Source: Hydractinia symbiolongicarpus
Taxonomy: Eukaryota; Cnidaria; Hydrozoa; Anthoathecata; Hydractiniidae
Length of the DNA stretch: 64,000 nt
NCBI RefSeq assembly: GCF_029227915.1
Contig: NC_079877.1
Span: 62,001-126,000 of the forward strand
Direction of reading: 5' to 3'
The position numbers were made by a program, and so were the translations under genes. This document shows positions 50,601 to 64,000 of this stretch, piece after piece (the first letter of the stretch is position 1; each line of letters opens with the position of its first letter). The notes beneath the pieces were generated by a model, which saw only the letters and a list, made by a program, of their open reading frames with translations, had not been told where the DNA came from and did no database searches.

Positions 50601-53600
50601 ATCGCCGGCAAACGAAAACCCGCGAATTCCCGTAAATCCGGGACTCGGCCCGTACAGTCAAAAGTATACAAGGAAAATACCCAGGGAGTAAACTCATTTC
50701 CCGAACGATTTTTTAAATTATTTTTTCACCACTAAAACGCATGAGACTTGTAGTTTTCAGGAATGTTTTCATTTTTGATGAGACGCTTATTGAAAGAAGT
50801 TTAATCGTCGGCAAACGAAAACCCGCGATTTCCCGTTTATCCCGGGCTTGGCCCGTATAGTCGAATGTATACAAAGAAAGTACCCTGTGAGTAAACTCAT
50901 TTCCCGAACGATTTTTTAAATTATTTTTTCACCACTAAAACGTATGAGACTTGTAGTTTTCAAAAATGTTTTCATTTTTGATGAGACGCTGAATAAAAAA
51001 AGTTTAATCGCCGGCAAAGGAAAACCCGCGAATTCTCGTAAATCCCGGACTCGGCCGGTATAGTCAAAAGTATACAAAGGAAAAACCCAGGGAGTAAACT
51101 CATTTCCCGAACGATTTTTTAACTCATTTTTTCACCAATTAAACGTATGAGAACTGTAGTTTTCAAGAATGTTTTCATTTTTGATGAGACGCGGAATAAA
51201 AGAAGTTTAATCGCCGGCAAACGAAAACCCGCGAATTCCCGTAAATCCCGGACTCGGCCCGTACATTCAAAAGTATACAAAGAAAGTACCCTGTGAGTAA
51301 ACTCATTTTCCGAACGATTTTTTGAACTATTTTTTCACCAATAAAACGCATGAGACTTGTAGTTTTCAAAAATGTTTTCATTTTTGATGAGACGCTGAAT
51401 AAAAGTAATTTAATCGCCGGCAAACGAAAACCCGCGAATTCCCGTAAATCCCGGACTCGGCCCGTACATTCAAAAGTATACAAAGAAAATACCCAGGGAG
51501 TAAACTCATTTCCCGAAAGATTTTTTAAATTATTTTTTTACCACTAATACGCGGGAGACTTGTAGTTTTCAGGAATGTTTTCATTTTTGATGAGAAGCTG
51601 AATAAAACAAGCTTAATCGCCGACAAACGAAAACCCGCGATTTCCAGTAAATTCCGGGCTTAGCCCGTATAGTCGAATGTATACAAAGAAAGTACCCTGT
51701 GAGTAAACTCATTTCCCGAACGATTTTTTAAATTATTCTTTCACCACTAAAGCGTATGAGACTTGTAATTTTCAAAAATGTTTTCATTTTTGATGAGACG
51801 CTGAATAAAAAAAGTTTAATCGCCGGTAAACGAAAACCCGCGAATTCCCGTAAATCCCGGACTCGGCCCGTATAGTCAAAAGTATACAAAGGAAATACCC
51901 AGGGAGTAAACTCATTTTCCGAACGATTTTTTAACTTATTTTTTCACCAATTCAACGTATGAGACTTGTAGTTTTCAAAAATGTTTTCATTTTTGATGAG
52001 ACGCTGAATAAAAAAAGTTTAATCGCCGGTAAACGAAAACCGGCGAATTCCCGTAAATCCCGGACTCGGCCCGTATAGTCAAAAGTATACAAAGGAAATA
52101 CCCAGGGAGTAAACTCATTTTCCGAACGATTTTTTAACTTATTTTTTCACCAATTCAACGTATGAGAACTGTAGTTTTCAAGAATGTTTTCATTTTTGAT
52201 GAGACGCTGAATAAAAGAAGTTTAATCGCCGGCAAACGAAAACCCGCGAATTCCCGTAAATCCCGGACTTGGCCGTATAGTCGAATGTATACAAAGAAAG
52301 TACCCTGTGAGTAAACTCATTTCCCGAACGATTTTTTCAACTATTTTTTCACCACTAAAACGCATGAGACTTGTAGTTTTCAAAAATGTTTTCATTTTTG
52401 ATGAGACGCGGAATAAAAGAAGTTTAATCGCCGGCAAACGAAAACCCGCGAATTCCCGTAAATCCCGGACTCGGCCCGTACATTCAAAAGTATACAAGGA
52501 AAATACCCAGGGAGTAAACTCATTTCCCGAACGATTTTTTAAATTATTTTTTCACCACTAAAACGCATGAGACTTGTAGTTTTCAGGAATGTTTTCATTT
52601 TTGATGAGACGCTTATTGAAAGAAGTTTAATCGTCGGCAAACGAAAACCCGCGATTTCCCGTTTATCCCGGGCTTGGCCCGTATAGTCGAATGTATACAA
52701 AGAAAGTACCCTGTGAGTAAACTCATTTCCCGAACGATTTTTTAAATTATTTTTTCACCACTAAAACGTATGAGACTTGTAGTTTTCAAAAATGTTTTCA
52801 TTTTTGATGAGACGCGGAATAAAAGAAGTTTAATCGCCGGCAAACGAAAACCCGCGAATTCCCGTAAATCCCGGACTCGGCCCGTACATTCAAAAGTATA
52901 CAAAGAAAGTACCCTGTGAGTAAACTCATTTTCCGAACGATTTTTTGAACTATTTTTTCACCAATAAAACGCATGAGACTTGTAGTTTTCAAAAATGTTT
53001 TCATTTTTGATGAGACGCTGAATAAAAGTAATTTAATCGCCGGCAAACGAAAACCCGCGAATTCCCGTAAATCCCGGACTCGGCCCGTACATTCAAAAGT
53101 ATACAAAGAAAATACCCAGGGAGTAAACTCATTTCCCGAAAGATTTTTTAAATTATTTTTTTACCACTAATACGCGGGAGACTTGTAGTTTTCAGGAATG
53201 TTTTCATTTTTGATGAGAAGCTGAATAAAACAAGCTTAATCGCCGACAAACGAAAACCCGCGATTTCCAGTAAATTCCGGGCTTAGCCCGTATAGTCGAA
53301 TGTATACAAAGAAAGTACCCTGTGAGTAAACTCATTTCCCGAACGATTTTTTAAATTATTCTTTCACCACTAAAGCGTATGAGACTTGTAGTTTTCAAAA
53401 ATGTTTTCATTTTTGATGAGACGCTGAATAAAAAAAGTTTAATCGCCGGTAAACGAAAACCCGCGAATTCCCGTAAATCCCGGACTCGGCCCGTATAGTC
53501 AAAAGTATACAAAGGAAATACCCAGGGAGTAAACTCATTTTCCGAACGATTTTTTAACTTATTTTTTCACCAATTCAACGTATGATACTTGTAGTTTTCA

Positions 53601-56600
53601 AAAATGTTTTCATTTTTGATGAGACGCTGAATAAAAAAAGTTTAATCGCCGGTAAACGAAAACCGGCGAATTCCCGTAAATCCCGGACTCGGCCCGTATA
53701 GTCAAAAGTATACAAAGGAAATACCCAGGGAGTAAACTCATTTTCCGAACGATTTTTTAACTTATTTTTTCACCAATTCAACGTATGAGAACTGTAGTTT
53801 TCAAGAATGTTTTCATTTTTGATGAGACGCTGAATAAAAGAAGTTTAATCGCCGGCAAACGAAAACCCGCGAATTCCCGTAAATCCCGGACTTGGCCGTA
53901 TAGTCGAATGTATACAAAGAAAGTACCCTGTGAGTAAACTCATTTCCCGAACGATTTTTTCAACTATTTTTTCACCACTAAAACGCATGAGACTTGTAGT
54001 TTTCAAAAATGTTTTCATTTTTGATGAGACGCTGAATAAAAGAAGTTTAATCGCCGGCAAACGAAAACCCGCGATTTCCCGTAAATCCCGTGCTTGGCTC
54101 GTATAGTCGAGTATATACAAAGAAAGTACCCTGTGAGTAAAATCATTTCCAGAACGATTTTTTAAATTATTTTTCACCACTAAAACGCATGAGACTTGCA
54201 GTTTTCAAAAATGTTTTCATTTTTGATGAGACGCTGAATAAAAGAAGTTTAATCGCCGGCAAACGAAAACCCGCGAATTCCCGTAAATCTGGGACTCGGC
54301 CCGTACAGTCAAAAGTATACAAGGAAAATACCCAGGGAGTAAACTCATTTCCCGAACGATTTTTTAAATTATTTTTTCACCACTAAAACGCATGAGACTT
54401 GTAGTTTTCAGGAATGTTTTCATTTTTGATGAGACGCTTATTGAAAGAAGTTTAATCGTCGGCAAACGAAAACCCGCGATTTCCCGTTTATCCCGGGCTT
54501 GGCCCGTATAGTCGAATGTATACAAAGAAAGTACCCTGTGAGTAAACTCATTTCCCGAACGATTTTTTAAATTATTTTTTCACCACTAAAACGTATGAGA
54601 CTTGTAGTTTTCAAAAATGTTTTCATTTTTGATGAGACGCTGAATAAAAAAAGTTTAATCGCCGGCAAAGGAAAACCCGCGAATTCTCGTAAATCCCGGA
54701 CTCGGCCGGTATAGTCAAAAGTATACAAAGGAAAAACCCAGGGAGTAAACTCATTTCCCGAACGATTTTTTAACTCATTTTTTCACCAATTAAACGTATG
54801 AGAACTGTAGTTTTCAAGAATGTTTTCATTTTTGATGAGACGCGGAATAAAAGAAGTTTAATCGCCGGCAAACGAAAACCCGCGAATTCCCGTAAATCCC
54901 GGACTTGGCCGTATAGTCGAATGTATACAAAGAAAGTACCCTGTGAGTAAACTCATTTTCCGAACGATTTTTTGAACTATTTTTTCACCAATAAAACGCA
55001 TGAGACTTGTAGTTTTCAAAAATGTTTTCATTTTTGATGAGACGCTGAATAAAAGTAATTTAATCGCCGGCAAACGAAAACCCGCGAATTCCCGTAAATC
55101 CCGGACTCGGCCCGTACATTCAAAAGTATACAAAGAAAGTACCCTGTGAGTAAACTCATTTTCCGAACGATTTTTTGAACTATTTTTTCACCAATAAAAC
55201 GCATGAGACTTGTAGTTTTCAAAAATGTTTTCATTTTTGATGAGACGCTGAATAAAAGTAATTTAATCGCCGGCAAACGAAAACCCGCGAATTCCCGTAA
55301 ATCCCGGACTCGGCCCGTACATTCAAAAGTATACAAAGAAAATACCCAGGGAGTAAACTCATTTCCCGAAAGATTTTTTAAATTATTTTTTCACCACTAA
55401 TACGCGGGAGACTTGTAGTTTTCAGGAATGTTTTCATTTTTGATGAGAAGCTGAATAAAAGAAGCTTAATCGCCGACAAACGAAAACCGGCGATTTCCAG
55501 TAAATTCCGGGCTTAGCCCGTATAGTCGAATGTATACAAAGAAAGTACCCTGTGAGTAAACTCATTTCCCGAACGATTTTTTAAATTATTTTTTTACCAC
55601 TAAAACGCATGAGACTTGTAGTTTTCAAAAAAGTTTTCATTTTTGATGAGACGCTGAATAAGAGAAGTTTAATCGCCGGCAAACGAAAACCCGCGATTTC
55701 CCGTAAATCCCGTGCTTGGCTCGTATAGTCGAGTATATACAAAGAAAGTACCCTGTGAGTAAACTCATTTCCAGAACGATTTTTTAAATTATTTTTTCAC
55801 CACTAAAACGCATGAGACTTGTAGTTTTCAGGAATGTTTTCATTTTTGATGAGACGCTTAATGAATGAAGTTTAATCGTCGGCAAACGAAAACCCGCGAT
55901 TTCCCGTAAATCCCGGGCTTGGCCCGTATAGTCGAATGTATACAAAGAAAGTACCCTGTGAGTAAACTCATTTTTCGAACGATTTTTTAAATTATTCTTT
56001 CACCACTAAAACGTATGAGACTTGTAGTTTTCAAAAATGTTTTCATTTTTGATGAGACGCTGAATAAAAAAAGTTTAATCGCCGGTAAACGAAAACCCGC
56101 GAATTCCCGTAAATCCCGGACTCGGCCCGTATAGTCAAAAGTATACAAAGGAAATACCCAGGGAGTAAACTCATTTTCCGAACGATTTTTTAACTTATTT
56201 TTTCACCAATTCAACGTATGAGACTTGTAGTTTTCAAAAATGTTTTCATTTTTGATGAGACGCTGAATAAAAAAAGTTTAATCGCCGGTAAACGAAAACC
56301 GGCGAATTCCCGTAAATCCCGGACTCGGCCCGTATAGTCAAAAGTATACAAAGGAAATACCCAGGGAGTAAACTCATTTTCCGAACGATTTTTTAACTTA
56401 TTTTTTCACCAATTCAACGTATGAGAACTGTAGTTTTCAAGAATGTTTTCATTTTTGATGAGACGCTGAATAAAAGAAGTTTAATCGCCGGCAAACGAAA
56501 ACCCGCGAATTCCCGTAAATCCCGGACTTGGCCGTATAGTCGAATGTATACAAAGAAAGTACCCTGTGAGTAAACTCATTTCCCGAACGATTTTTTCAAC

Positions 56601-57590
56601 TATTTTTTCACCACTAAAACGCATGAGACTTGTAGTTTTCAAAAATGTTTTCATTTTTGATGAGACGCTGAATAAAAGAAGTTTAATCGCCGGCAAACGA
56701 AAACCCGCGATTTCCCGTAAATCCCGTGCTTGGCTCGTATAGTCGAGTATATACAAAGAAAGTACCCTGTGAGTAAAATCATTTCCAGAACGATTTTTTA
56801 AATTATTTTTCACCACTAAAACGCATGAGACTTGCAGTTTTCAAAAATGTTTTCATTTTTGATGAGACGCTGAATAAAAGAAGTTTAATCGCCGGCAAAC
56901 GAAAACCCGCGAATTCCCGTAAATCCGGGACTCGGCCCGTACAGTCAAAAGTATACAAGGAAAATACCCAGGGAGTAAACTCATTTCCCGAACGATTTTT
57001 TAAATTATTTTTTCACCACTAAAACGCATGAGACTTGTAGTTTTCAGGAATGTTTTCATTTTTGATGAGACGCTTATTGAAAGAAGTTTAATCGTCGGCA
57101 AACGAAAACCCGCGATTTCCCGTTTATCCCGGGCTTGGCCCGTATAGTCGAATGTATACAAAGAAAGTACCCTGTGAGTAAACTCATTTCCCGAACGATT
57201 TTTTAAATTATTTTTTCACCACTAAAACGTATGAGACTTGTAGTTTTCAAAAATGTTTTCATTTTTGATGAGACGCTGAATAAAAAAAGTTTAATCGCCG
57301 GCAAAGGAAAACCCGCGAATTCTCGTAAATCCTGGACTCGGCCGGTATAGTCAAAAGTATACAAAGGAAAAACCCAGGGAGTAAACTCATTTCCCGAACG
57401 ATTTTTTAACTCATTTTTTCACCAATTAAACGTATGAGAACTGTAGTTTTCAAGAATGTTTTCATTTTTGATGAGACGCGGAATAAAAGAAGTTTAATCG
57501 CCGGCAAACGAAAACCCGCGAATTCCCGTAAATCCCGGACTTGGCCGTATAGTCGAATGTATACAAAGAAAGTACCCTGTGAGTAAACTC
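47681..57590 (+). repeat. HOR family with variable unit length (10, 10, 8 and 13 monomers)
   Basis: The landmark TTCTTTCACCACT recurs at 47681, 49708, 51736, 53359 and 55995, giving unit lengths of 2027, 2028, 1623 and 2636 bp. Each unit has AACTTATTTTTTCACC with AATTCAACG monomers, then GATTTTTTCAACTATT, a 202-bp monomer, GACGCTTATTGAAAG, and TTTGAACTATTTTTTCACC monomers in order. The first unit has one AATTCAACG monomer where the later four have two. The segment 47964-49700 recurs nearly unchanged at 53845-55580 (offset 5881). Units differ by whole monomers, which points to unequal exchange. Minus-strand frames of 91-111 codons are satellite translations. Confidence 0.85.
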
Positions 57591-60500
57591 ATTTCCAGAA
57601 CGATTTTTTAAATTATTTTTTCACCACTAAAACGCATGAGACTTGTAGTTTTCAGGAATGTTTTTATTTTTGATGAGACGCTTAATGAAAGAAGTTTAAT
57701 CGTCGGCAAACGAAAACCCGCGATTTCCCGTAAAGCCCGGGCTTGGCCCGTATAGTCGAATGTATACAAAGAAAGTACCCTGTGAGTAAACTCATTTCCC
57801 GAACGATATTTTAAATTATTTTTTCAGCACTAAAACGTATGAGACTTGTAGTTTTCAAAAATGCTTTCATTTTTGATGAGACGCTGAATAAAAAAAGTTT
57901 AATCGCCGGCAAACGAAAACCCGCGAATTCCCGTAAATCCCGAAATCGGCCCGTATAGTCAAAAGTATACAAAGGAAATACCCAGGGAGTAAACTCATTT
58001 CCCAAACGATTTTTTAACTTATTTTTTCACCAATTAAACGTATGAGAACTTTAGTTTTTAAGAATGTTTTCATTTTTGATGAGACGCTGAATAAAAGAAG
58101 TTTAATCGCCGGCAAACTAAAACAAGCGATTTCCCGTAAATCCCGTGCTTGGCTCGTATAGTCGAGTATATACAAAGAAAGTACCCTGTGAGTAAAATCA
58201 TTTCCAGAACGATTTTTTAAATTATTTTTTCACCACTAAAAGGCATGAGAATTGCAGTTTTCAAAAATGTTTTCATTTTTGATGAGACGCAGAATAAAAG
58301 AAGTTTAATCGCCGGCAAACGAAAACCCGCGATTTCCCGTAAATCCCGGGCTTGGCCCGTATAGTCGAATGTATACAAAGAAAGTACCCTGTGAGTAAAC
58401 GCATTTCCCGAACAATTTTTTAAATTATTTTTTCACCACTAAAACGCATGAGACTTGTAGTTTTCAAAAATGTTTTCATTTTTGATGAGACGCTGAATAA
58501 AAGAAGTTTAATCGCCGGCAAACGAAAACCCGCGATTTCCCGTAATTCCCGTGCTTGGCTCGTATAGTCGAGTATATACAAAGAAAGTACCCTGTGAGTA
58601 AAATCATTTCCAGAACGATTTTTTAAATTATTTTTTCACCACTAAAAGGCATGAGAATTGCAGTTTTCAAAAATGTTTTCATTTTTGATGAGACGCGGAA
58701 TAAAAGAAGTTTCATCGCCGGCAAACGAAAACCCGCGACTTCCCGTAAATCCCGGGCTTGGCCCGTATAGTCGAATGTATACAAAGAAAGTACCCTGTGA
58801 GTAAACTCATTTCCCGAACAATTTTTTAAATTATTTTTTCACCACTAAAACGTATGAGACTTGTAGTTTTCAAAAATGTTTTCATTTTTGATGAGACGCT
58901 GAATAAAAGAAGTTTAATCGCCGGCAAACGAAAACCCGCGAATTCCCGTAAATCCCGGACTCGGCCCGTACAGTCACAAGTATACAAAGAAAATACCCAG
59001 GGAGTAAACTCGTTTCCCGAACGATTTTTTAAATTATTTTTTCACCACTAAAACGCATGAGACTTGTAGTTTTCAGGAATGTTTTCATTTTAGATGAGAC
59101 GCTGAATAAAAGAAGTTTAATCGCCGGCAAACGAAAACCCGCGATTTCCAGTAAATTCCGGGCTTAGCCTGTATAGTCTAATGTATACAAAGAAAGTACC
59201 CTGTGAGTAAACTCATTTCCCGAACGATTTTTTAAATTATTTTTTCACCACTAAAACGCATGAGACTTGCAGTTTTCAAAAATGTTTTCATTTTTGATGA
59301 GACGCTAAATAAAAGAAGTTTAATCGCCGGCAAAGGAAAACCCGCGAATTCCCGTAAATCCCGGACTCGGCCCGTACAGTCAAAAGTATACAAAGAAAAT
59401 ACCCAGGGAGTAAACTCATTTTCCGAACGATTTTTTAAATTATTTTTTCACCACTAAAACGCATAAGACTTGTAGTTTTCAGGAATGTTTTCATTTTTGA
59501 TGAGACGCTGAATAAAAGAAGTTTAATCGCCGGCAAACGAAAACCCGCGATTTCCAGTAAATTACGGGCTTAGCCCGTATAGTCGAATGTATACAAAGAA
59601 AGTACCCTGTGAGTAAACTCATTTCCCGAACGATTTTTTAAATTATTTTTTTACCACTAAAACGCATGAGACTTGTAGTTTTCAAAAATGTTTTCATTTT
59701 TGATGAGACGCTGAATAAAAGAAGTTTAATCGCCGGCAAACGAAAACACGCGATTTCCCGTAAATCCCGTGCTTGGCTCGTATAGTCGAGTATATACAAA
59801 GAAAGTACCCTGTGAGTAAACTCATTTCCAGAACGATTTTTTAAATTATTTTTTCACCACTAAAACGCATGAGACTTGTAGTTTTCAGGAATTTTTTTAT
59901 TTTTGATGAGACGTTTAATGAAAGAAGTTTAATCGTCGGCAAACGAAAATCCGCGATTTCCCGTAAAGCCCGGGCTTGGCCCGTATAGTCGAATGTATAC
60001 AAAGAAAGTACCCTGTGAGTAAACTCATTTCCCGAACGATATTTTAAATTATTTTTTCACCACTAAAACGTATGAGACTTGTAGTTTTCAAAAATGTTTT
60101 CATTTTTGATGAGACGCTGAATAAAAAAAGTTTAATCGCCGGCAAACGAAAACCCGCGAATTCCCGTAAATCCCGGACTCGGCCCGTATAGTCAAAAGTA
60201 TACAAAGGAATTACCCAGGGAGTAAACTCATTTCCCGAACGATTTTTTAACTTATTTTTTCACCAATTAAACGTATAAGAACTTTAGTTTTCAAGAATGT
60301 TTTCATTTTTGATGACACGCTTAATGAAAGAAGTTTAATCGCCGGCAAACGAAAACCCGCGATTTCCCGTAAATCCCGTGCTTGGCTCGTATAGTCGAGT
60401 ATATACAAAGAAAGTACCCTGTGAGTAAACTCATTTCCAGAACGATTTTTTAAATTATTTTTTCACCACTAAAACGCATGAGACTTGTAGTTTTCAGGAT

Positions 60501-63500
60501 TTTTTTTATTTTTGATGAGACGTTTAATGAAAGAAGTTTAATCGTCGGCAAACGAAAATCCGCGATTTCCCGTAAAGCCCGGGCTTGGCCCGTATAGTCG
60601 AATGTATACAAAGAAAGTACCCTGTGAGTAAACTCATTTCCCGAACGATATTTTAAATTATTTTTTCACCACTAAAACGTATGAGACTTGTAGTTTTCAA
60701 AAATGTTTTCATTTTTGATGAGACGCTGAATAAAAAAAGTTTAATCGCCGGCAAACGAAAACCCGCGAATTCCCGTAAATCCCGGACTCGGCCCGTATAG
60801 TCAAAAGTATACAAAGGAAATACCCAGGGAGTAAACTCATTTCCCGAACGATTTTTTAACTTATTTTTTCACCAATTAAACGTATAAGAACTTTAGTTTT
60901 CAAGAATGTTTTCATTTTTGATGAGACGCTGAATAAAAGAAGTTTAATCGCCGGCAAACGAAAACCCGCGAATTCCCGTAAATCCCGGACTCGGCCCGTA
61001 CATTCAAAAGTATACAAAGAACATACCCAGGGATTAAACTCATTTCCCGAACGATTTTTTAAATTATTTTTTCAGCACTAATACGCGTGAGACTTGTAGT
61101 TTTCAGGATAGTTTTCATTTTTGATGAGAAGCTGAATAAAAGAAGTTTAATCGCCGGCAAACGAAAACCCGCGATTTCCAGTAAATTCCGGGCTTAGCCC
61201 GTATAGTCGAATGTATACAAAGAAAGTACCCTGTGAGTAAACTCATTTCCCGAACGATTTTTTAAATTATTTTTTCACCACTAAAACGCATGAGACTTGT
61301 AGTTTTCAAAAATGTTTTCATTTTTGATGAGACGCTGAATAAAAGAAGTTTAATCGCCGGCAAACGAAAACCCGCGATTTCCCGTAAATCCCGTGCTTGG
61401 CTCGTATAGTCGAGTATATACAAAGAAAGTACCCTGTGAGTAAACTCATTTCCAGAAGGACTTTTTAAATTATTTTTCACCACTAAAACGCATGAGACTT
61501 GTAGTTTTCAAAAATGTTTTCACTTTTGATGAGACGCTGAATAAAAGAAGTTTAATCGGCCCGTATAGTGGAATGTACACAAAGAAAGTAACCTGTGAGT
61601 AAACACATTTCCCGAACGATTTTTTAAATTATTTTTTTACCACTAAAACGCATGAGACTTGTAGTTTTCAAAAATGTTTTCATTTTTGATGAAACGCTGA
61701 ATAAAAGAAGTTTAATCGCCGGCAAACGAAAACCCGCGATATCCCGTAAATCCCGTGCTTGGCCCGTATAGTCGAGTATATACAAAGAAAGTACCCTGTG
61801 AGTAAACTCATTTCCAGAACGATTTTTTAAATTATCTTTTCACCACTAAAACGCATGAGACTTGTAGTTTTCAAAAATGTTTTCATTTTTGATGAGACGC
61901 GGAATAAAAGAAGTTTAATCGCCGGCAAACGAAAACCTGCGATTTCCCGTAAATCCCGTGCTTGGCTCGTATAGTCGAGTATATACAAAGAAAGTACGCT
62001 GTGAGTAAACTCATTTCCAGAACGACTTTTTAAATTATTTTTCACCACTAAAACGCATGAGACTTGTAGTTTTCAAAAATGTTTTCACTTTTGATGAGAC
62101 GCTGAATAAAAGAAGTTTAATCGCCGGCAAACGAAAACCCGCGAATTCCCGTAAATCCCGGACTCGGCCCGTACAGTCAAAAGTATACAAAGAAAATACC
62201 CAGGGAGTAAACTCATTTCCCGAACGATTTTTTAAATTATTTTTTCACCACTTAAACGTATAAGACTTGTAGTATTCTAAAATGTTTTCATTATTGATGA
62301 GACGCTAAGTAAAAGAACTTTAGTCGCCGGCAAACGAAAACCCGCGAATTCCCGTAAATCCCGGACTCGGCCCGTATAGTGGAATGTATACAAAGAAAGT
62401 ACCCTGTGAGTAGACACATTTCCCGAACGATTTTTTAAATTATTTTTTTACCACTAAAACGCATGAGACTTGTAGTTTTCAAAAATGTTTTCATTTTTGA
62501 TGAAACGCTGAATGAAAGAAGTTTAATCGCCGGCAAACGAAAACCCGTGATTTCCCGTTAATCCCGTGCTTGGCCCGTATAGTCGAGTATATACAAAGAA
62601 AGTACCCTGTGAGTAAACTCATTTCCAGAACGATTTTTTAAATTATCTTTTCACCACTAAAACGCATGAGACTTGTAGTTTTCAAAAATGTTTTCATTTT
62701 TGATGAGACGCTGAATAAAAGAAATTTAATCGCCGGCAAACGAAAACCCGCGAATTCCCGTAAATCCCGGACTCGGCCCGTATAGTCAAAAGTATACAAA
62801 GAAAGTACCCAGGGAGTAAATTCATTTCCCGAACGATTTTTTAAATTATTTTTTCACCACTAAAACGCATGAGACTTGTAGTTTTCAGGAATGCTTTCAT
62901 TTTTGATGAGACGCTGAATAAAAGAAGTTTAATCGCCGGCAAACGAAAACCCGCGATTTCCCGTAAATCCCGTGCTTGGCTCGTATAGTCGAGTATATAC
63001 AAAGAAAGTACCCTGTGAGTAAACTCATTTCCAGAACGATATTTTAAATTATCTTTTCACCACTAAAACGCATGAGACTTGTAGTTTTCAAAAATGTTTT
63101 CATTTTTGATGAGACGCGGAATAAAAGAAGTTTAATCGCCGGAAAAACGAAAACCCGCGATTTCCCGTAAATCCCGTGCTTGGCTCGTATAGTCGAGTAT
63201 ATACAAATAAAGTACCCTGTGAAAAAAATCATTTCCAGAACGATTTTTTAAATTATTTTTTCACCACTAAAACGCATGAGACTTGCAGTTTTCAAAAATG
63301 TTTTCATTTTTAATGAGACGCTGAATAAAAGAAGTTTATTCGCCGGCAAACGAAAACCCGCGAATTCCCGTAAATCCCGCACACGGCCCGTACATTCAAA
63401 AGTATACAAAGAAAATACCCAGGGAGTAAACTCATTTCCCGAACGATATTTTAAATTATTTTTTCACCACTAAAACGTATGAGACTTGTAGTTTTCAAAA

Positions 63501-64000
63501 ATGTTTTCATTTTTGATGAGACGCTGAATAAAAAAAGTTTAATCGCCGGCAAACGAAAACCCGCGAATTCCCGTAAATCCCGGACTCAGCCCGTATAGTC
63601 AAAAGTATACAAAGGAAATACCCAGGGAGTAAACTCATTTCCCGAACGATTTTTTAACTTATTTTTTCACCACTAAAACGCATGAGACTTGTAGTTTTCA
63701 AAAATGTTTTCACTTTTGATGACACGCTTAATGAAAGAAGTTTAATCGCCGGCAAACGAAAACCCGCGATTTCCCGTAAATCCCGTGCTTGGCTCGTATA
63801 GTCGAGTATATACAAAGAAAGTACCCTGTGAGTAAACTCATTTCCAGAACGATTTCTTAAATTATTTTTTCACCACTAAAACGCATGAGACTTGTAGTTT
63901 TCAGGAATTTTTTTATTTTTGATGAGACGTTTAATGAAAGAAGTTTAATCGTCGGCAAACGAAAATCCGCGATTTCCCGTAAAGCCCGGGCTTGGCCCGT
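57591..64000 (+). repeat. Satellite block at the right end, including a 607-bp three-monomer HOR
   Basis: A T-rich AGGAATTTTTTTATT or AGGATTTTTTTTATT form occurs at 59886, 60493 and 63901. The first two are 607 bp apart (three monomers) and their neighbours match: GATATTTTAAATT, AACTTATTTTTTCACC with ACGTATAAGAAC. The 61145-62900 stretch corresponds to 43995-46500, including a 160-bp monomer at 61489. Monomers here are more mixed than at 47-57 kb. The array runs off the window end. No gene is visible. Confidence 0.8.

Larger units (their letters stand above)
1..64000 (+). repeat. 203-bp satellite DNA array (about 295 head-to-tail monomers)
   Basis: Apart from the two LINE copies, every stretch of the window is a tandem monomer of about 203 bp. 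Landmarks recur in fixed order: CACCACTAAAACGCATGAG, then the T-rich inverted repeat, then GCCGGCAAACGAAAACCCG, then CCCGTAAATCCC, then a GTATAGTC/GTATAC segment, then GTAAACTCATTTCC and ACGATTTTTTAAATTA. Exact 203-bp spacing is seen for example between 3663 and 3866, 22298 and 22501, and 26962 and 27165. All monomers read in the same direction and I saw no inversion. Common length variants are 202 bp (one T lost from a homopolymer), 160 bp and 188 bp. Neither array edge lies in the window. By family knowledge this is a satellite; a centromeric or pericentromeric role is inference only. Confidence 0.97.

Noticed and set aside
1-64000. CRISPR array
   Set aside because: The entire 203-bp unit repeats with no unique spacers, and the period is far too long.

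Overview
The window is almost entirely one tandem satellite DNA array. Monomers are about 203 bp (roughly 295 copies), all in the same orientation, with no unique flanking sequence at either end. This is eukaryotic heterochromatin-type sequence. There are no operons, tRNA or rRNA genes, CRISPR arrays or ordinary genes. The reverse transcriptase found here belongs to the non-LTR (LINE) group that is common in invertebrate animals, so an animal genome is the best guess. The species cannot be named from the sequence.

The only non-satellite DNA is a 5'-truncated LINE fragment of about 1.93 kb at 31827-33760. It carries an intact reverse transcriptase frame, a short 3' UTR and an (AATA)7 tail. A near-identical copy lies at 40944-42878. 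The two are not independent insertions: insert and surrounding satellite were duplicated together, as a segment of about 9.1 kb (25272-34388 and 34389-43506). Identical 83-bp satellite segments flank the insert on both sides. They are either a long target-site duplication or the trace of a 120-bp target deletion, and the 203-bp period makes the two readings hard to separate.

The array has nested higher-order repeats (HORs) whose unit size changes along the window: about 810, 1420, 1623 and 2433 bp on the left; 812 bp at 5.1-6.7 kb; 1015 bp at 6.5-8.5 kb; 406 bp at 8.7-9.5 kb; 1014 bp at 9.7-11.7 kb; 810, 2636 and about 4.1-4.3 kb at 13.9-20.9 kb; 1420 bp at 20.9-22.5 kb; 1825 bp at 22.5-27 kb; 1014 bp at 27-29.4 kb; 9117 bp at 25-43.5 kb; compound units with 160-bp short monomers at 43.5-45.1 kb; and units of 8, 10, 10 and 13 monomers at 47.7-57.6 kb. 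This is the signature of repeated unequal exchange or amplification.

Within the monomer there are a perfect 9-bp inverted repeat with a TTTT loop, four C3 tracts spaced 9-11 bp (a possible G-quadruplex on the minus strand), a pair of T6 tracts, and three linked variant families. Short open frames of 60-122 codons recur throughout. They are translations of the satellite and are not annotated as genes. The array is a plausible centromeric or pericentromeric satellite, but nothing in the sequence proves that role.
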